63,508 nucleotides of DNA from Serratia nevei (GTDB taxonomy: Bacteria > Pseudomonadota > Gammaproteobacteria > Enterobacterales > Enterobacteriaceae): positions 1 through 63,508 of the forward strand of contig NZ_JAMYWQ010000028.1 in the NCBI RefSeq assembly GCF_024160145.1, in the 5' to 3' direction. This document shows, piece after piece, positions 18,186 to 26,911 of the stretch; position 1 is the stretch's first letter; every line of letters starts with the position of its first letter. The position numbers were made by a program, and so were the translations under genes. Under the pieces are notes generated by a model that was not told the origin of the DNA, did not search any database, and saw only the letters and a list, made by a program, of their open reading frames with translations.

Positions 18186-19094
18186 ATGGCAACCATTGAC
18201 CTGAGTTTATTACCCGCCCCGACGGTGGTGGACCCTCTCGATTACGAATCGCTGTTGGCCGATCGCAAGGCCACGCTGATTTCCCTTTACCCGGAAGAGC
18301 AACGCGAAGCCGTCGCACGCACCTTGGCGCTGGAGTCGGAGCCGATCGTCAAGCTGCTGCAAGAAAATGCTTACCGCGAGCTGCTGTTGCGCCAGCGCGT
18401 CAATGAAGCCGCACAGGCCGTGATGCTCGGCTATGCCAACGGCAGCGATCTCGACCAACTGGGCGCAAACTTCCAGGTACAACGCCTGGTGGTGCAGCAA
18501 CCGGATAACAGCGTCATCCCGCCGCTGCCGGCGATCATGGAATCAGATAGCGATTTCCGCGTGCGGATCCAGCAGGCATTCGAAGGCTTGAGCGTAGCGG
18601 GATCCAGCGGCTCTTACGAGTATCACGGCCGCTCTGCCGACGGCCGGGTCGCCGACGTTTCCGCGACCAGCCCCAGCCCGGCCAACGTGCTGATCTCCGT
18701 ACTGTCACGCGAAGGGGACGGCACCGCCAGCGCGGAACTGGTGGCGATCGTCGATAAAGCGTTAAACGATGAAGACGTGCGCCCGGTGGCGGATCGCGTC
18801 ACCGTCCGTTCGGCCAACATCATCAGCTACACCATCGATGCCGTGCTGTATCTCTACCCTGGCCCCGAGGCCGAACCGGTGCGTCGCGCCGCCGAAGCCA
18901 AGCTGAAAAATTACATCAGCGCCCAGCACCGTTTAGGCCGCGATATTCGCTTGTCGGCAATCTATGCCGCACTGCATGCCGAAGGGGTGCAACGCGTTGA
19001 GCTGAAAGCCCCACAGGCCGACATCGTGCTGGACAAAACCCAGGCGTCGCATTGCGCCTCCTATCGTCTGACGGTGGGAGGTTCCGATGAGTAA
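18186..19094 (+). CDS. Baseplate wedge protein J (P2 gpJ)
   Basis: 302 residues, the P2 gpJ length, of the Baseplate_J family (DYESLLADRKATLISLYPEEQR; VSATSPSPANVLISVLSREGDG; HRLGRDIRLSAIYAALHAEGVQRV). It overlaps the gpI gene by 8 bp. Confidence 0.95.
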   Translation: MATIDLSLLPAPTVVDPLDYESLLADRKATLISLYPEEQREAVARTLALESEPIVKLLQENAYRELLLRQRVNEAAQAVMLGYANGSDLDQLGANFQVQRLVVQQPDNSVIPPLPAIMESDSDFRVRIQQAFEGLSVAGSSGSYEYHGRSADGRVADVSATSPSPANVLISVLSREGDGTASAELVAIVDKALNDEDVRPVADRVTVRSANIISYTIDAVLYLYPGPEAEPVRRAAEAKLKNYISAQHRLGRDIRLSAIYAALHAEGVQRVELKAPQADIVLDKTQASHCASYRLTVGGSDE

Positions 19095-22000
19095 CCGTCT
19101 GCTGCCGGTCGGCTCTTCCCCGCTGGAGGTCGCGGCCGCGGCCGCCTGCGCCGAGCTGGCCGCAATGCCGGTGCCGCTGCGCGACTTGTGGGATCCGGCC
19201 ACCTGCCCGGCCAACCTGTTGCCCTACCTGGCCTGGGCCTTCTCGGTCGATCATTGGGATGAAACCTGGACGGAAAACGCCAAACGCAACGTCGTGGCCG
19301 CCGCTTTCTTCGTCCACCGCCATAAGGGCACCATTGGCGCCATTCGCCGCGTGGTAGAGCCGTTGGGTTATCTGATCAAGCTGCGCGAGTGGTGGGAAAC
19401 CAACGGTGAACCCGGCACCTTCTCGCTGGATATCGGCGTGCTGGAGAATGGCATCACCGAAGAGATGTACCTGGAAATGGAACGGATGATCGCCGACGCC
19501 AAACCGGTCAGCCGCCACCTGACGGGCCTGGCACTGAATCTTGAAGCCGCCGGCACGATGAACATCACTGGCGGCCATTACGACGGTGAGCTTACCACCG
19601 TGTACCCCGACTATACCGATCTCGCCCGGCAAATGCTGGAGGGGCATTATCAATTCTTGCAGCGTAACACCGGCACCACGCAGGACTCGACGCAGCAACA
19701 CTTCGTGCTCAACAGCGAACATGTCTTGGCCGATTCGCGCCATGAACGCGAGCTGTCACGCATGGCGGGGTTACCGAACGACGCCACCACCGAAGGCCAG
19801 TCTCTGCAGATCCTCGGCTATGCCCATGCGTATCTGGCGACCGGAGAACAGAAGTATTTGGATCAGGCCATCGCCTGTTTTGACGCCTATGTGGCCTACT
19901 TTTACGACGGTACGCCGATCCCTGACACCCCCCAGCGCTGGGTCGCCAACTGGACAGTCAATGCCAAAGAGCCGGTGCCCGCCAATTGGCCCGTCGATAC
20001 GCAGGATCCGACGCACAGCGGCTTCAAAGGCATTCCACTGACCTTCAATCAAGGCCGTACGCTGATCCCTCACGGCGCGCCCTACTGGGGTGAATATCTC
20101 GACATCGCCACCTTCGCCTTTGACGGTGCGCTGGCGTGGGATGCCGTCAACGCCCAGGTCCGCGCGGTTAACGCCGCCGGCGAAATCGACTGGAACAGCG
20201 ACGGCAAACGCCATGACGTAGCCTGGATCATCAATTGGCAGGGGTACCAGATCGACGCCGACGGCGAGATCCTGGCCAAAGGACTGCCCGCGGAAAAATT
20301 CGGTACGGTGCAGTTAAAAGACATCACCCTCAGCGGCACTCACAAACTGAACTTCGCCAATCGGCAACCGGCCGAACACGGCGGCGTAATGATCGAGCGC
20401 AATCAGATCCAGCATAACCGCCCGCTGCATGTGCCGGTCCCCCACAACGCCATGGGCAACGCGGCCGATGCCGAACTGTGGTTTGCCGACGCCTGCTATT
20501 TGCTGCACAAGATCACCGGCGAACAGCGCTATTTCAATGCCTGGAAAAGCGTTGAATTCACCGCGATGGAATATACCGATATTGATGCGCAGGATAAGTT
20601 CTTCCGTCAAAGCCGCAGCGCCAACACGCCGTTCACCGACGGCATCGCCTACGATTGGTCATACCCGTCCGGTGCGCCAGTAAGCTACGGCCGCAACGCG
20701 GAAGGCATGATCACCATTCGCAAGGAGATAGCATCGCAACAATCGCTGGAGCAACAGGCCATCTGGTTCCGCGTCAATCGCCAGTCAAAAATTCGCACCT
20801 GTTTCGGCGGTGTTGACGACCAGAATCAACCGATCTCATGCAAAGTACAGCTGTCTATCGCACCGGAAAAGAACGCGGCGAACACCACAGAATGGGGCAT
20901 AGGTCTACCGCAGTCGCACCAACCCCAGGCCAAAATCTACGATATCGCGCTGAGCAGCCTGGCGGCGCTGACGAAAAAAGACGGCAGCGACTATCTGCTG
21001 GCCGACCTGCGTGCAGTGACCGACTACGGCGGTTGTGCGATCGTCAGCCAGTTTGAGGAACGGGTATACGACAGCCGCAGCGCGACGGTGATCCAAGCTC
21101 ATTTCCCCAATGACGACGCCGGCATGGTGATCGGCGCCTGGCTAACCGCAGAGGAAAGCTTCCCCATCACCCAGCTGGTCTATCGTGCTGACGCCGACTT
21201 CAACCTGCGGCTCGAAGATGATGACAAATGGCGCTGGTATTGGCTGCTGCCGGCCACCGGCGGCAAATGGCAAATTGCGACCTTCGCTCCGCAGGCAGCC
21301 GTGCTGAGCGGCTATCAGCCTGACCACCAGGATACCGAGCCCAAGCCGGCGGCACCTCGCTTCAACCGCGTTAAACAGGTGACCATCCTGCAGGACGGCA
21401 ACGTACCGGATGCCACGTTCAGCTACTACGTATTGAACGACATTCCGCCGACGTTCAACGCCGATGACGGTTACACCATTCGCTATCGCATCACGCTCCA
21501 GGCGGAGCATCCTTACACCGCGCTATTGGGCGACTGCACCCTGCTGGCTCACCGCCAGGACAGCCTGTTCTGTACGCCGGGCGTGATCCCGTTCTCCAAC
21601 ATCTATCAGGCAGACAGCCAACAGTTCGATGGCTGGCACGGCATGCCTTATCCGGGCTACCAGTACCCATTCATTTTCGTGCACGCCGCCGCCGATCCCG
21701 ACGGGGTGATGCTCAACAACATGGTCGAGTTTCTGTGGCAGTCACAGCAGTGGTACCAACAGCAGTTCGGCGTGCTGGGCCCGGGCGCATCGGCCTATAT
21801 CTGGAACCGTTGGGACAATCTGAGTTACGGCCCGGCGGATAGCTGGACCATGTACCACTGGGGTAACGGCACCGCCTGGTCCGGCTACCAATCACGCGCC
21901 TTCTTCGGCGCGGCGCGAGCCTGGTTCGCGTTACGGCAAGCGAACAAAACGCCGCCGCTCAAGCTGGTGGAATATGTCGAGAACTGGCTGCGCTGGCTGA

Positions 22001-22380
22001 TCGGTTTCACCCACGACGCCGGCGGCGTCACGCCGACCGATTTCCCGATGACCGGTCTACCGCAACCCGATGCGCACGACTTTACCGGCCACATGTGCGG
22101 CCTGTGGCTGGCCGGCGCCGTGATGGCAAAAATGGCCGGCAGCGAAATAGAGGGCATCGAACACTTTATCGAACAATGCGTTACGGAATTGCAGAGACAC
22201 TATCTCACCACGGGCGACGCGATGGACGGCGGCTGGTCGCCCGCGCCGCGCCCCGGCACCGATAACGGCATGTTCTTCGGCTTTTGGTCAGGCGAGATCC
22301 TGCGCGGATTGAGTCTGTATGTGATGTACAAAAACGGCCTTACCTACCCGGCCGGCAAACAGAAGAGAACCACACCATGA
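19087..22380 (+). CDS. Baseplate protein I fused to a large glycosidase-like domain
   Basis: 1097 residues. Residues 1 to about 175 are P2 gpI (PVPLRDLWDP, LPYLAWAFSVDHWDETW, FVHRHKGTIGAIRRVVEPLG, DAKPVSRHLTGLAL); P2 gpI is only 176 long. The next 920 residues are not P2-like. Helical pairs such as EGQSLQILGYAHAYLATG and ADAELWFADACYLLHKITG, with many Trp/Tyr/Asp and a GTAWSGYQSRAFFGAARAW region, suggest an (alpha/alpha) barrel of carbohydrate-active enzymes. It could be a depolymerase or lectin-like module on the baseplate. Family and activity are inference. The stop overlaps gpH (ATGA). Confidence 0.9.
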   Translation: MSNRLLPVGSSPLEVAAAAACAELAAMPVPLRDLWDPATCPANLLPYLAWAFSVDHWDETWTENAKRNVVAAAFFVHRHKGTIGAIRRVVEPLGYLIKLREWWETNGEPGTFSLDIGVLENGITEEMYLEMERMIADAKPVSRHLTGLALNLEAAGTMNITGGHYDGELTTVYPDYTDLARQMLEGHYQFLQRNTGTTQDSTQQHFVLNSEHVLADSRHERELSRMAGLPNDATTEGQSLQILGYAHAYLATGEQKYLDQAIACFDAYVAYFYDGTPIPDTPQRWVANWTVNAKEPVPANWPVDTQDPTHSGFKGIPLTFNQGRTLIPHGAPYWGEYLDIATFAFDGALAWDAVNAQVRAVNAAGEIDWNSDGKRHDVAWIINWQGYQIDADGEILAKGLPAEKFGTVQLKDITLSGTHKLNFANRQPAEHGGVMIERNQIQHNRPLHVPVPHNAMGNAADAELWFADACYLLHKITGEQRYFNAWKSVEFTAMEYTDIDAQDKFFRQSRSANTPFTDGIAYDWSYPSGAPVSYGRNAEGMITIRKEIASQQSLEQQAIWFRVNRQSKIRTCFGGVDDQNQPISCKVQLSIAPEKNAANTTEWGIGLPQSHQPQAKIYDIALSSLAALTKKDGSDYLLADLRAVTDYGGCAIVSQFEERVYDSRSATVIQAHFPNDDAGMVIGAWLTAEESFPITQLVYRADADFNLRLEDDDKWRWYWLLPATGGKWQIATFAPQAAVLSGYQPDHQDTEPKPAAPRFNRVKQVTILQDGNVPDATFSYYVLNDIPPTFNADDGYTIRYRITLQAEHPYTALLGDCTLLAHRQDSLFCTPGVIPFSNIYQADSQQFDGWHGMPYPGYQYPFIFVHAAADPDGVMLNNMVEFLWQSQQWYQQQFGVLGPGASAYIWNRWDNLSYGPADSWTMYHWGNGTAWSGYQSRAFFGAARAWFALRQANKTPPLKLVEYVENWLRWLIGFTHDAGGVTPTDFPMTGLPQPDAHDFTGHMCGLWLAGAVMAKMAGSEIEGIEHFIEQCVTELQRHYLTTGDAMDGGWSPAPRPGTDNGMFFGFWSGEILRGLSLYVMYKNGLTYPAGKQKRTTP

Positions 22381-24143
22381 CAGCAAAATACCGCGCCCTG
22401 CTCACCGATCAGGGCAAAGCGCTGCTGGCTAACGCCGCAGCAACCGGCCAAAAGCTGGAAATCACGCATATGGCGGTCGGCGACGGCGGCGGCTCGCCAA
22501 CGCAGCCCGGCGAAAACCAGACCAGGCTGGTGAACGAAAAACGCCGCGCCGCGTTGAATTCACTGCAGGTAGACGCCGGCAACAGCAACCAGGTGATCGC
22601 CGAACAGGTGATCCCGGAGGACGTCGGCGGCTGGTGGATCCGCGAACTTGGGCTGTATGACAAAAACGGCGCGCTGGTGGCGATCGCCAATACGCCCGAC
22701 ACCTACAAACCGCTGCTGAGCGAAGGCGCCGGCCGTACCCAGGTAGTGCGCATGGTTCTGCTGGTTAAGGGCGATGCCAACGCGACCATCGTCGCGGACA
22801 AAACCGCCCTGTTGGTATCGCGCGATATGCTGAATGCCGCTATTGCCGAACATGCCCGTTCGCGCAATCACCCGGACGCCACTCTGCTGGCCAAGGGCTT
22901 CACCCAGTTGAGCAACGACAGCAACAGCGCCAGCGAAACGCAGGCCGCCACCCCAAAAGCGGTGAAAGCGGTCAACGACGCTTCGCTGAAAATCGCCGCT
23001 AACCTGAAAGATCTGCCGAACAAGTCCATCGCGCGCGGCAACCTGGAATTAGGTACTGCCGCCACGCGCAACGTCGGTACACAAGCCAGCCAATTGATGG
23101 AGGTGGGCGCCTTTGGCCTAGGTTTTGGCCCGAAACATCGCGAGGAGACCATCAGCAACCTTGGCGAGATCTACCGCGTCACCAGCGCATCGAAAAACGC
23201 GCCGGGCGGCGGCGTCTACGGCGTGCTGAACCTGCCAATCGACGGCGGCCCTTCCAGTGGCTATCTGGCGGTTCAGACGAATGGATCATCTTACGTCGGC
23301 ACGTCCACCACCCCTGACAAACCGCTGAACTGGTACCGAATTTACACCACCGGTTTTAAACCAACCGCGGCGGACGTCGGTGCCTACAGCAAGGAGGAAG
23401 CCGAAGGCAGATTCGTCAAACAGAGAGGCGATACCATTACCGGCGGTTTGACGGTTAATGGCGCCATTGAGGCGAAAGCGGGATTGACCACGCCGATCGC
23501 TACAGTTACAGGAACATTAACCACTAATGGCGGCGTCGAACTCTTCGGGGCTTCACCCTATATAGATTTCCATCATGGTAATACGACCGCAGATTATGAC
23601 GTTCGTATTATCAATGAAGCCGAGGGAAGATTAGCCATCGGCGCAAAAATGTTGCGGACAAATGAAAACTTTTCTGTTGGTCTTGATGCGCATATCGATC
23701 GCAATCTCTACATCAATAACGAATGCCGTGTCGGAGCGACCCTCTACGCCGGCGGCGCCGCCTATCAAAGCGACGGCAATATCAACGGCAGCATTTGGGG
23801 CGGTTACCTGAGTAACTGGATTACCGCACGCATTTATGAGAGCGGACAAGTCTCAGCTAACGGCGAGCAATGGTGGTACAAAGACCACCGCACCGGCCTC
23901 TATTTCCAGGGTGGGCGCGTTATCGGCAATAACATTGACGGTGGCGAAACTTATCGCGTGCCCTTGAATATCGCAGTACCGAATCGCTTGCTGTATGTTT
24001 CCATCACGATTAAAAATTTTGGCCAAGGGTATGAAACGAACTGGAATCCTCAGGTAGGCGATTTAGGCGGAGCTCGAGATTCATTTTACTGGCTCCATGG
24101 CTATAGGGAGCGTGACATTTATTGGATGGCGGTAGGATACTAA
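22377..24143 (+). CDS. Tail fibre protein H (P2 gpH-like)
   Basis: 588 residues. The N-terminal DUF3751/phage_tail_collar-type region (MTAKYRALLTDQGKALLANAA, ITHMAVGDGGG, WWIRELGLYDKNGALVAIANTPDTYKP) attaches to the baseplate. Middle repeats (ATPKAVKAVNDA) form the shaft, and the last 200 residues are variable and probably bind the receptor. This tip sets the killing or host spectrum. The start at 22377 overlaps the gpI stop; upstream codons in this frame lie in gpI. Confidence 0.93.
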   Translation: MTAKYRALLTDQGKALLANAAATGQKLEITHMAVGDGGGSPTQPGENQTRLVNEKRRAALNSLQVDAGNSNQVIAEQVIPEDVGGWWIRELGLYDKNGALVAIANTPDTYKPLLSEGAGRTQVVRMVLLVKGDANATIVADKTALLVSRDMLNAAIAEHARSRNHPDATLLAKGFTQLSNDSNSASETQAATPKAVKAVNDASLKIAANLKDLPNKSIARGNLELGTAATRNVGTQASQLMEVGAFGLGFGPKHREETISNLGEIYRVTSASKNAPGGGVYGVLNLPIDGGPSSGYLAVQTNGSSYVGTSTTPDKPLNWYRIYTTGFKPTAADVGAYSKEEAEGRFVKQRGDTITGGLTVNGAIEAKAGLTTPIATVTGTLTTNGGVELFGASPYIDFHHGNTTADYDVRIINEAEGRLAIGAKMLRTNENFSVGLDAHIDRNLYINNECRVGATLYAGGAAYQSDGNINGSIWGGYLSNWITARIYESGQVSANGEQWWYKDHRTGLYFQGGRVIGNNIDGGETYRVPLNIAVPNRLLYVSITIKNFGQGYETNWNPQVGDLGGARDSFYWLHGYRERDIYWMAVGY

Positions 24144-24571
24144 TGATGAACACATATCAATTCAGTGCAAAAACAGGCAGTTTTTATCCAACAGGCATGC
24201 TGGAAGAGTACCGCAACGCGAATACTTTACCGGATGATTTGGTAGGCGTTGATGATGAAACTTATAACCTATATATAACAGCACCTCCCGAGGGAAAAAT
24301 CAGAGGGGCCGACGATTCAGGTTTTCCCGCCTGGGTTAATGCACCAGCACCAACGCCAGAACAACAGGTCATCAGTGCGAGGATAAAAAAGAGCAGGCTG
24401 GCTGACGAAGCTGAAACGACGATCGCGCCGCTGGCTCGCGCTGCCAAATACGGTGATGCCACTCAGGAAGAAAGCGCAAAGCTGATAGCCTGGGAGAAGT
24501 ACTCCGTGCAGCTAAGCCGGATAAAGCCCGAGACCGCCCCCGACATCGACTGGCCGCAGCCGCCGCAATAA
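24143..24571 (+). CDS. Tail fibre assembly chaperone G (Caudo_TAP)
   Basis: 142 residues of the tail fibre assembly family (SGFPAWVNAPAPTPEQQ, KYGDATQEESAKLIAWEKYSVQLSRI, DIDWPQPP end). It helps fold or trimerise the fibre encoded just before. TAATG overlaps the fibre stop; a second ATG follows immediately (24146). It is closed by a terminator. Confidence 0.93.
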   Translation: MMNTYQFSAKTGSFYPTGMLEEYRNANTLPDDLVGVDDETYNLYITAPPEGKIRGADDSGFPAWVNAPAPTPEQQVISARIKKSRLADEAETTIAPLARAAKYGDATQEESAKLIAWEKYSVQLSRIKPETAPDIDWPQPPQ

Positions 24572-24578
24572 TCTATTC

Positions 24579-24605
24579 AACGCCCCATTAGGGGCGTTTT
24601 TTTTC
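24579..24605 (+). terminator. Late operon terminator after fibre genes
   Basis: AACGCCCC ATTA GGGGCGTT followed by a long T run. Confidence 0.9.
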
Positions 24606-24622
24606 TTTATTTTTCCTGCTGT

Positions 24623-24640
24623 TGTATCAGTTCTCCTACA
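24623..24640 (+). promoter_or_regulatory. Ogr/Delta activator box for the F late operon
   Basis: TGT-N12-ACA (TGTATC...TACA) 71 bp upstream of the sheath gene and just after the preceding terminator. This matches the position of the P2 PF late promoter. Confidence 0.6.
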
Positions 24641-24710
24641 CCCCGAATGAGATGCGGCGCCGCATTACCACAGGCATTCTGTTATCACCAACCACAAACG
24701 GAGTAATGCT

Positions 24711-25880
24711 ATGGGTGACTATCACCACGGCGTGCGTGTCCTCGAAATCAACGAAGGCACCCGCGTAATTTCCACCGTCTCGACGGCGATTATCGGCATG
24801 ATTTGTACCGCAGAAGATGCCGATGCAACCCTGTTTCCTCTCAACACCCCGGTGCTGATTACCGACGTGCTGGCCGCCAGCGGCAAAGCCGGTAAAAAAG
24901 GCACGTTGGCGCATTCGCTGCTGGCGATCGCCGAGCAGGCTAAGCCGGTGACCGTCGTGGTACGCGTGGCAGAAGGGAAAGACGAAGCCGAAACCACCTC
25001 CAATATCATCGGCGGCGCCGACGAAAACGGTAAATATACCGGCATGAAAGCCCTGCTGGCCGCGCAGGCCGAACTGGGCGTGAAACCGCGCATTCTGGGC
25101 GTACCGGGCCACGATAACCAGGAAGTGGCGACCGCGCTGGCCGGCATCTGCCAACAGCTGCGCGCTTTCGGTTATATCAGCGCCTACGGCTGCAAAACCG
25201 TGTCCGACGCCATCAAATACCGCGCCAACTTCAGCCAACGCGAACTGATGCTGATTTGGCCGGACTTCATCAACTGGAACACCGCCACCAACAGCAGCGA
25301 CATCGCCTTCGCCACGGCTCGCGCACTGGGGCTGCGCGCCAAGATCGACCAGGAAACCGGCTGGCACAAAACCTTGTCCAACGTCGGCGTCAACGGCGTG
25401 AGCGGCATCTCGGCCAGCGTATTTTGGGATCTGCAAACCGCAGGCACCGACGCCGATTTACTGAATGAAGGCTGTGTCACCACGCTGATCCGCAAAGATG
25501 GCTTCAAGTTCTGGGGCTCCCGCACCTGCTCCGACGAGCCGCTGTTCCGGTTTGAAAACTACACCCGCACCGCGCAGGTATTGGCCGACACGATGGCGGA
25601 AGCCCACCTGTGGGCCGTTGATCGTCCGCTCACCCCGACGCTGATCCGCGACATGATCGACGGCATCAAGGCCAAGTTCCGCGAACTGAAATCCGCAGGC
25701 CTGATCATCGACGGCGACTGCTGGTATGACGAAAGCGCCAACGATAAAGAGACTCTGAAGGCCGGCAAGCTGTTTATCGATTACGACTACACCCCAGTGC
25801 CACCACTGGAGGATCTGACCCTGCGTCAGCGCATTACCGATCGTTACCTGGCGAACTTCGCCGCATCCGTGAACAGCTAA
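24711..25880 (+). CDS. Tail sheath protein FI
   Basis: 389 residues matching P2 FI (YHHGVRVLEINEGTR start; PGHDNQEVATALAGICQQLRAFGY; LWAVDRPLTPTLIRDMIDGI). It forms the contractile sheath around the tube. AACGGAGTAATGCT sets the start. Full length, so a contractile tail is likely functional. Confidence 0.96.
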   Translation: MGDYHHGVRVLEINEGTRVISTVSTAIIGMICTAEDADATLFPLNTPVLITDVLAASGKAGKKGTLAHSLLAIAEQAKPVTVVVRVAEGKDEAETTSNIIGGADENGKYTGMKALLAAQAELGVKPRILGVPGHDNQEVATALAGICQQLRAFGYISAYGCKTVSDAIKYRANFSQRELMLIWPDFINWNTATNSSDIAFATARALGLRAKIDQETGWHKTLSNVGVNGVSGISASVFWDLQTAGTDADLLNEGCVTTLIRKDGFKFWGSRTCSDEPLFRFENYTRTAQVLADTMAEAHLWAVDRPLTPTLIRDMIDGIKAKFRELKSAGLIIDGDCWYDESANDKETLKAGKLFIDYDYTPVPPLEDLTLRQRITDRYLANFAASVNS

Positions 25881-25892
25881 GGAGACTGAATC

Positions 25893-26402
25893 ATGGCACT
25901 GCCAAAAAAACTGAAATACCTGAACCTGTTTAACGATGGCTTCAACTACATGGGGGTAGTTTCCTCTATGACGCTGCCGAAGCTGACCCGCAAGCTGGAG
26001 AAATTCCGCGGCGGCGGCATGAGCGGTGCAGCCTCGGTGGACTTCGGCCTGGACGATGATGCGCTGGTGGTGGAGTGGACCATGGGCGGCATTGACGAAC
26101 TGGTGCTCAAGCAATGGGGCCGCGTCGATGCAGTGCCGCTGCGCTTTACCGGCTCTTTCCAACGCGATGACACCGGCGACGTCTCCGCGCTCGAAGTGGT
26201 GATGCGCGGCCGCCATAAAGAGATCGACAGCGGCGACTTCAAGCAGGGTGAAGATACCGAAACCAAGGTCTCCACCGACTGCACCTACTTCAAGCTGAGC
26301 ATCGATGGCAAAGAGCTGATCGAGATCGATACCATCAGCATGATCGAAAAAGTCGACGGTGTAGACCTGCTGGCGGCGCACCGCCGCGCCATCGGCCTGT
26401 AA
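25893..26402 (+). CDS. Tail tube protein FII
   Basis: 169 residues of the P2 FII family (LPKKLKYLNLFNDGFNYMG; LEKFRGGGMSGAASVDFGLDDDAL). It stacks as hexamers to form the inner tube. AAGGAGACTGAATC precedes the start, and the gene lies directly after the sheath gene as in P2. Confidence 0.96.
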   Translation: MALPKKLKYLNLFNDGFNYMGVVSSMTLPKLTRKLEKFRGGGMSGAASVDFGLDDDALVVEWTMGGIDELVLKQWGRVDAVPLRFTGSFQRDDTGDVSALEVVMRGRHKEIDSGDFKQGEDTETKVSTDCTYFKLSIDGKELIEIDTISMIEKVDGVDLLAAHRRAIGL

Positions 26403-26468
26403 TTTTTCACCTCAACGGCCAGCCTTTGTGCTGGCCCTCTTTTCCCAAATTAAGAACTGGATACCCCC

Positions 26469-26756
26469 ATGGAACTGAATGCATCCCCGGAAAATACCGT
26501 CATCCTGAACACCCCGATCAAACGCGGCGAGAGCGAAATTGCCAGCGTACAAGTGACCAAGCCGAACGCCGGCAGCCTGCGCGGCATCGGCCTGGCGGCG
26601 CTGGCCAACGCCGATGTCGACGCATTGATCACCATTCTGCCTCGCGTCACTTACCCGAACCTGACCAAGGAAGAGTGCGCCCGCCTGGAACTGCCGGATC
26701 TGATCGCGCTGGCCGGCCAGGTGATCGGTTTTTTGTCGCCGACATCGGCCGAGTAA
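26469..26756 (+). CDS. Tail assembly protein E
   Basis: 95 residues of the P2 gpE family. The downstream -1 frame continues as E', so two products are expected: E alone, and E+E' by frameshifting at T-TTT-TTG (26729-26735). These are the P2 counterparts of lambda gpG/gpGT, chaperones for the tape measure. Confidence 0.92.
   Translation: MELNASPENTVILNTPIKRGESEIASVQVTKPNAGSLRGIGLAALANADVDALITILPRVTYPNLTKEECARLELPDLIALAGQVIGFLSPTSAE
26729..26735 (+). other. Programmed -1 frameshift site (T TTT TTG)
   Basis: In the E frame the codons read GGT TTT TTG. Slipping back one base re-pairs as TTT TTT and enters the E' frame. The same heptamer and arrangement are used in P2 gene E. Confidence 0.85.
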
Positions 26757-26911
26757 CGGTCGATCCTACTCTGACGGTAGATGACCTGATGGCGGATATC
26801 GCGGTGATTTTTCACTGGCCGCCTTCAGAGATGAACGGCATGGCGCTGGCGGAACTGATCGGCTGGCGCCACAGAGCACTACAACGTAGTGGAGTAAAAA
26901 CAGATGAGTGA
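26735..26911 (+). CDS. Frameshift extension E'
   Basis: 58 codons in the -1 frame after the slippery site (…LMADIAVIFHWPPSEMNGMALAELIGWR…), characteristic of P2 E'. It has no start of its own that makes sense. Fused to 89 residues of E it gives about 147 residues, similar to P2 E+E'. It overlaps the tape-measure start by 8 bp. Confidence 0.85.
   Translation, partial: VADIGRVTVDPTLTVDDLMADIAVIFHWPPSEMNGMALAELIGWRHRALQRSGVKTDE

Noticed and set aside
22284-22376. Upstream start of the tail fibre gene
   Set aside because: Those 31 codons lie within gpI in another frame; the ATGA overlap at 22377 matches P2 gene organisation.
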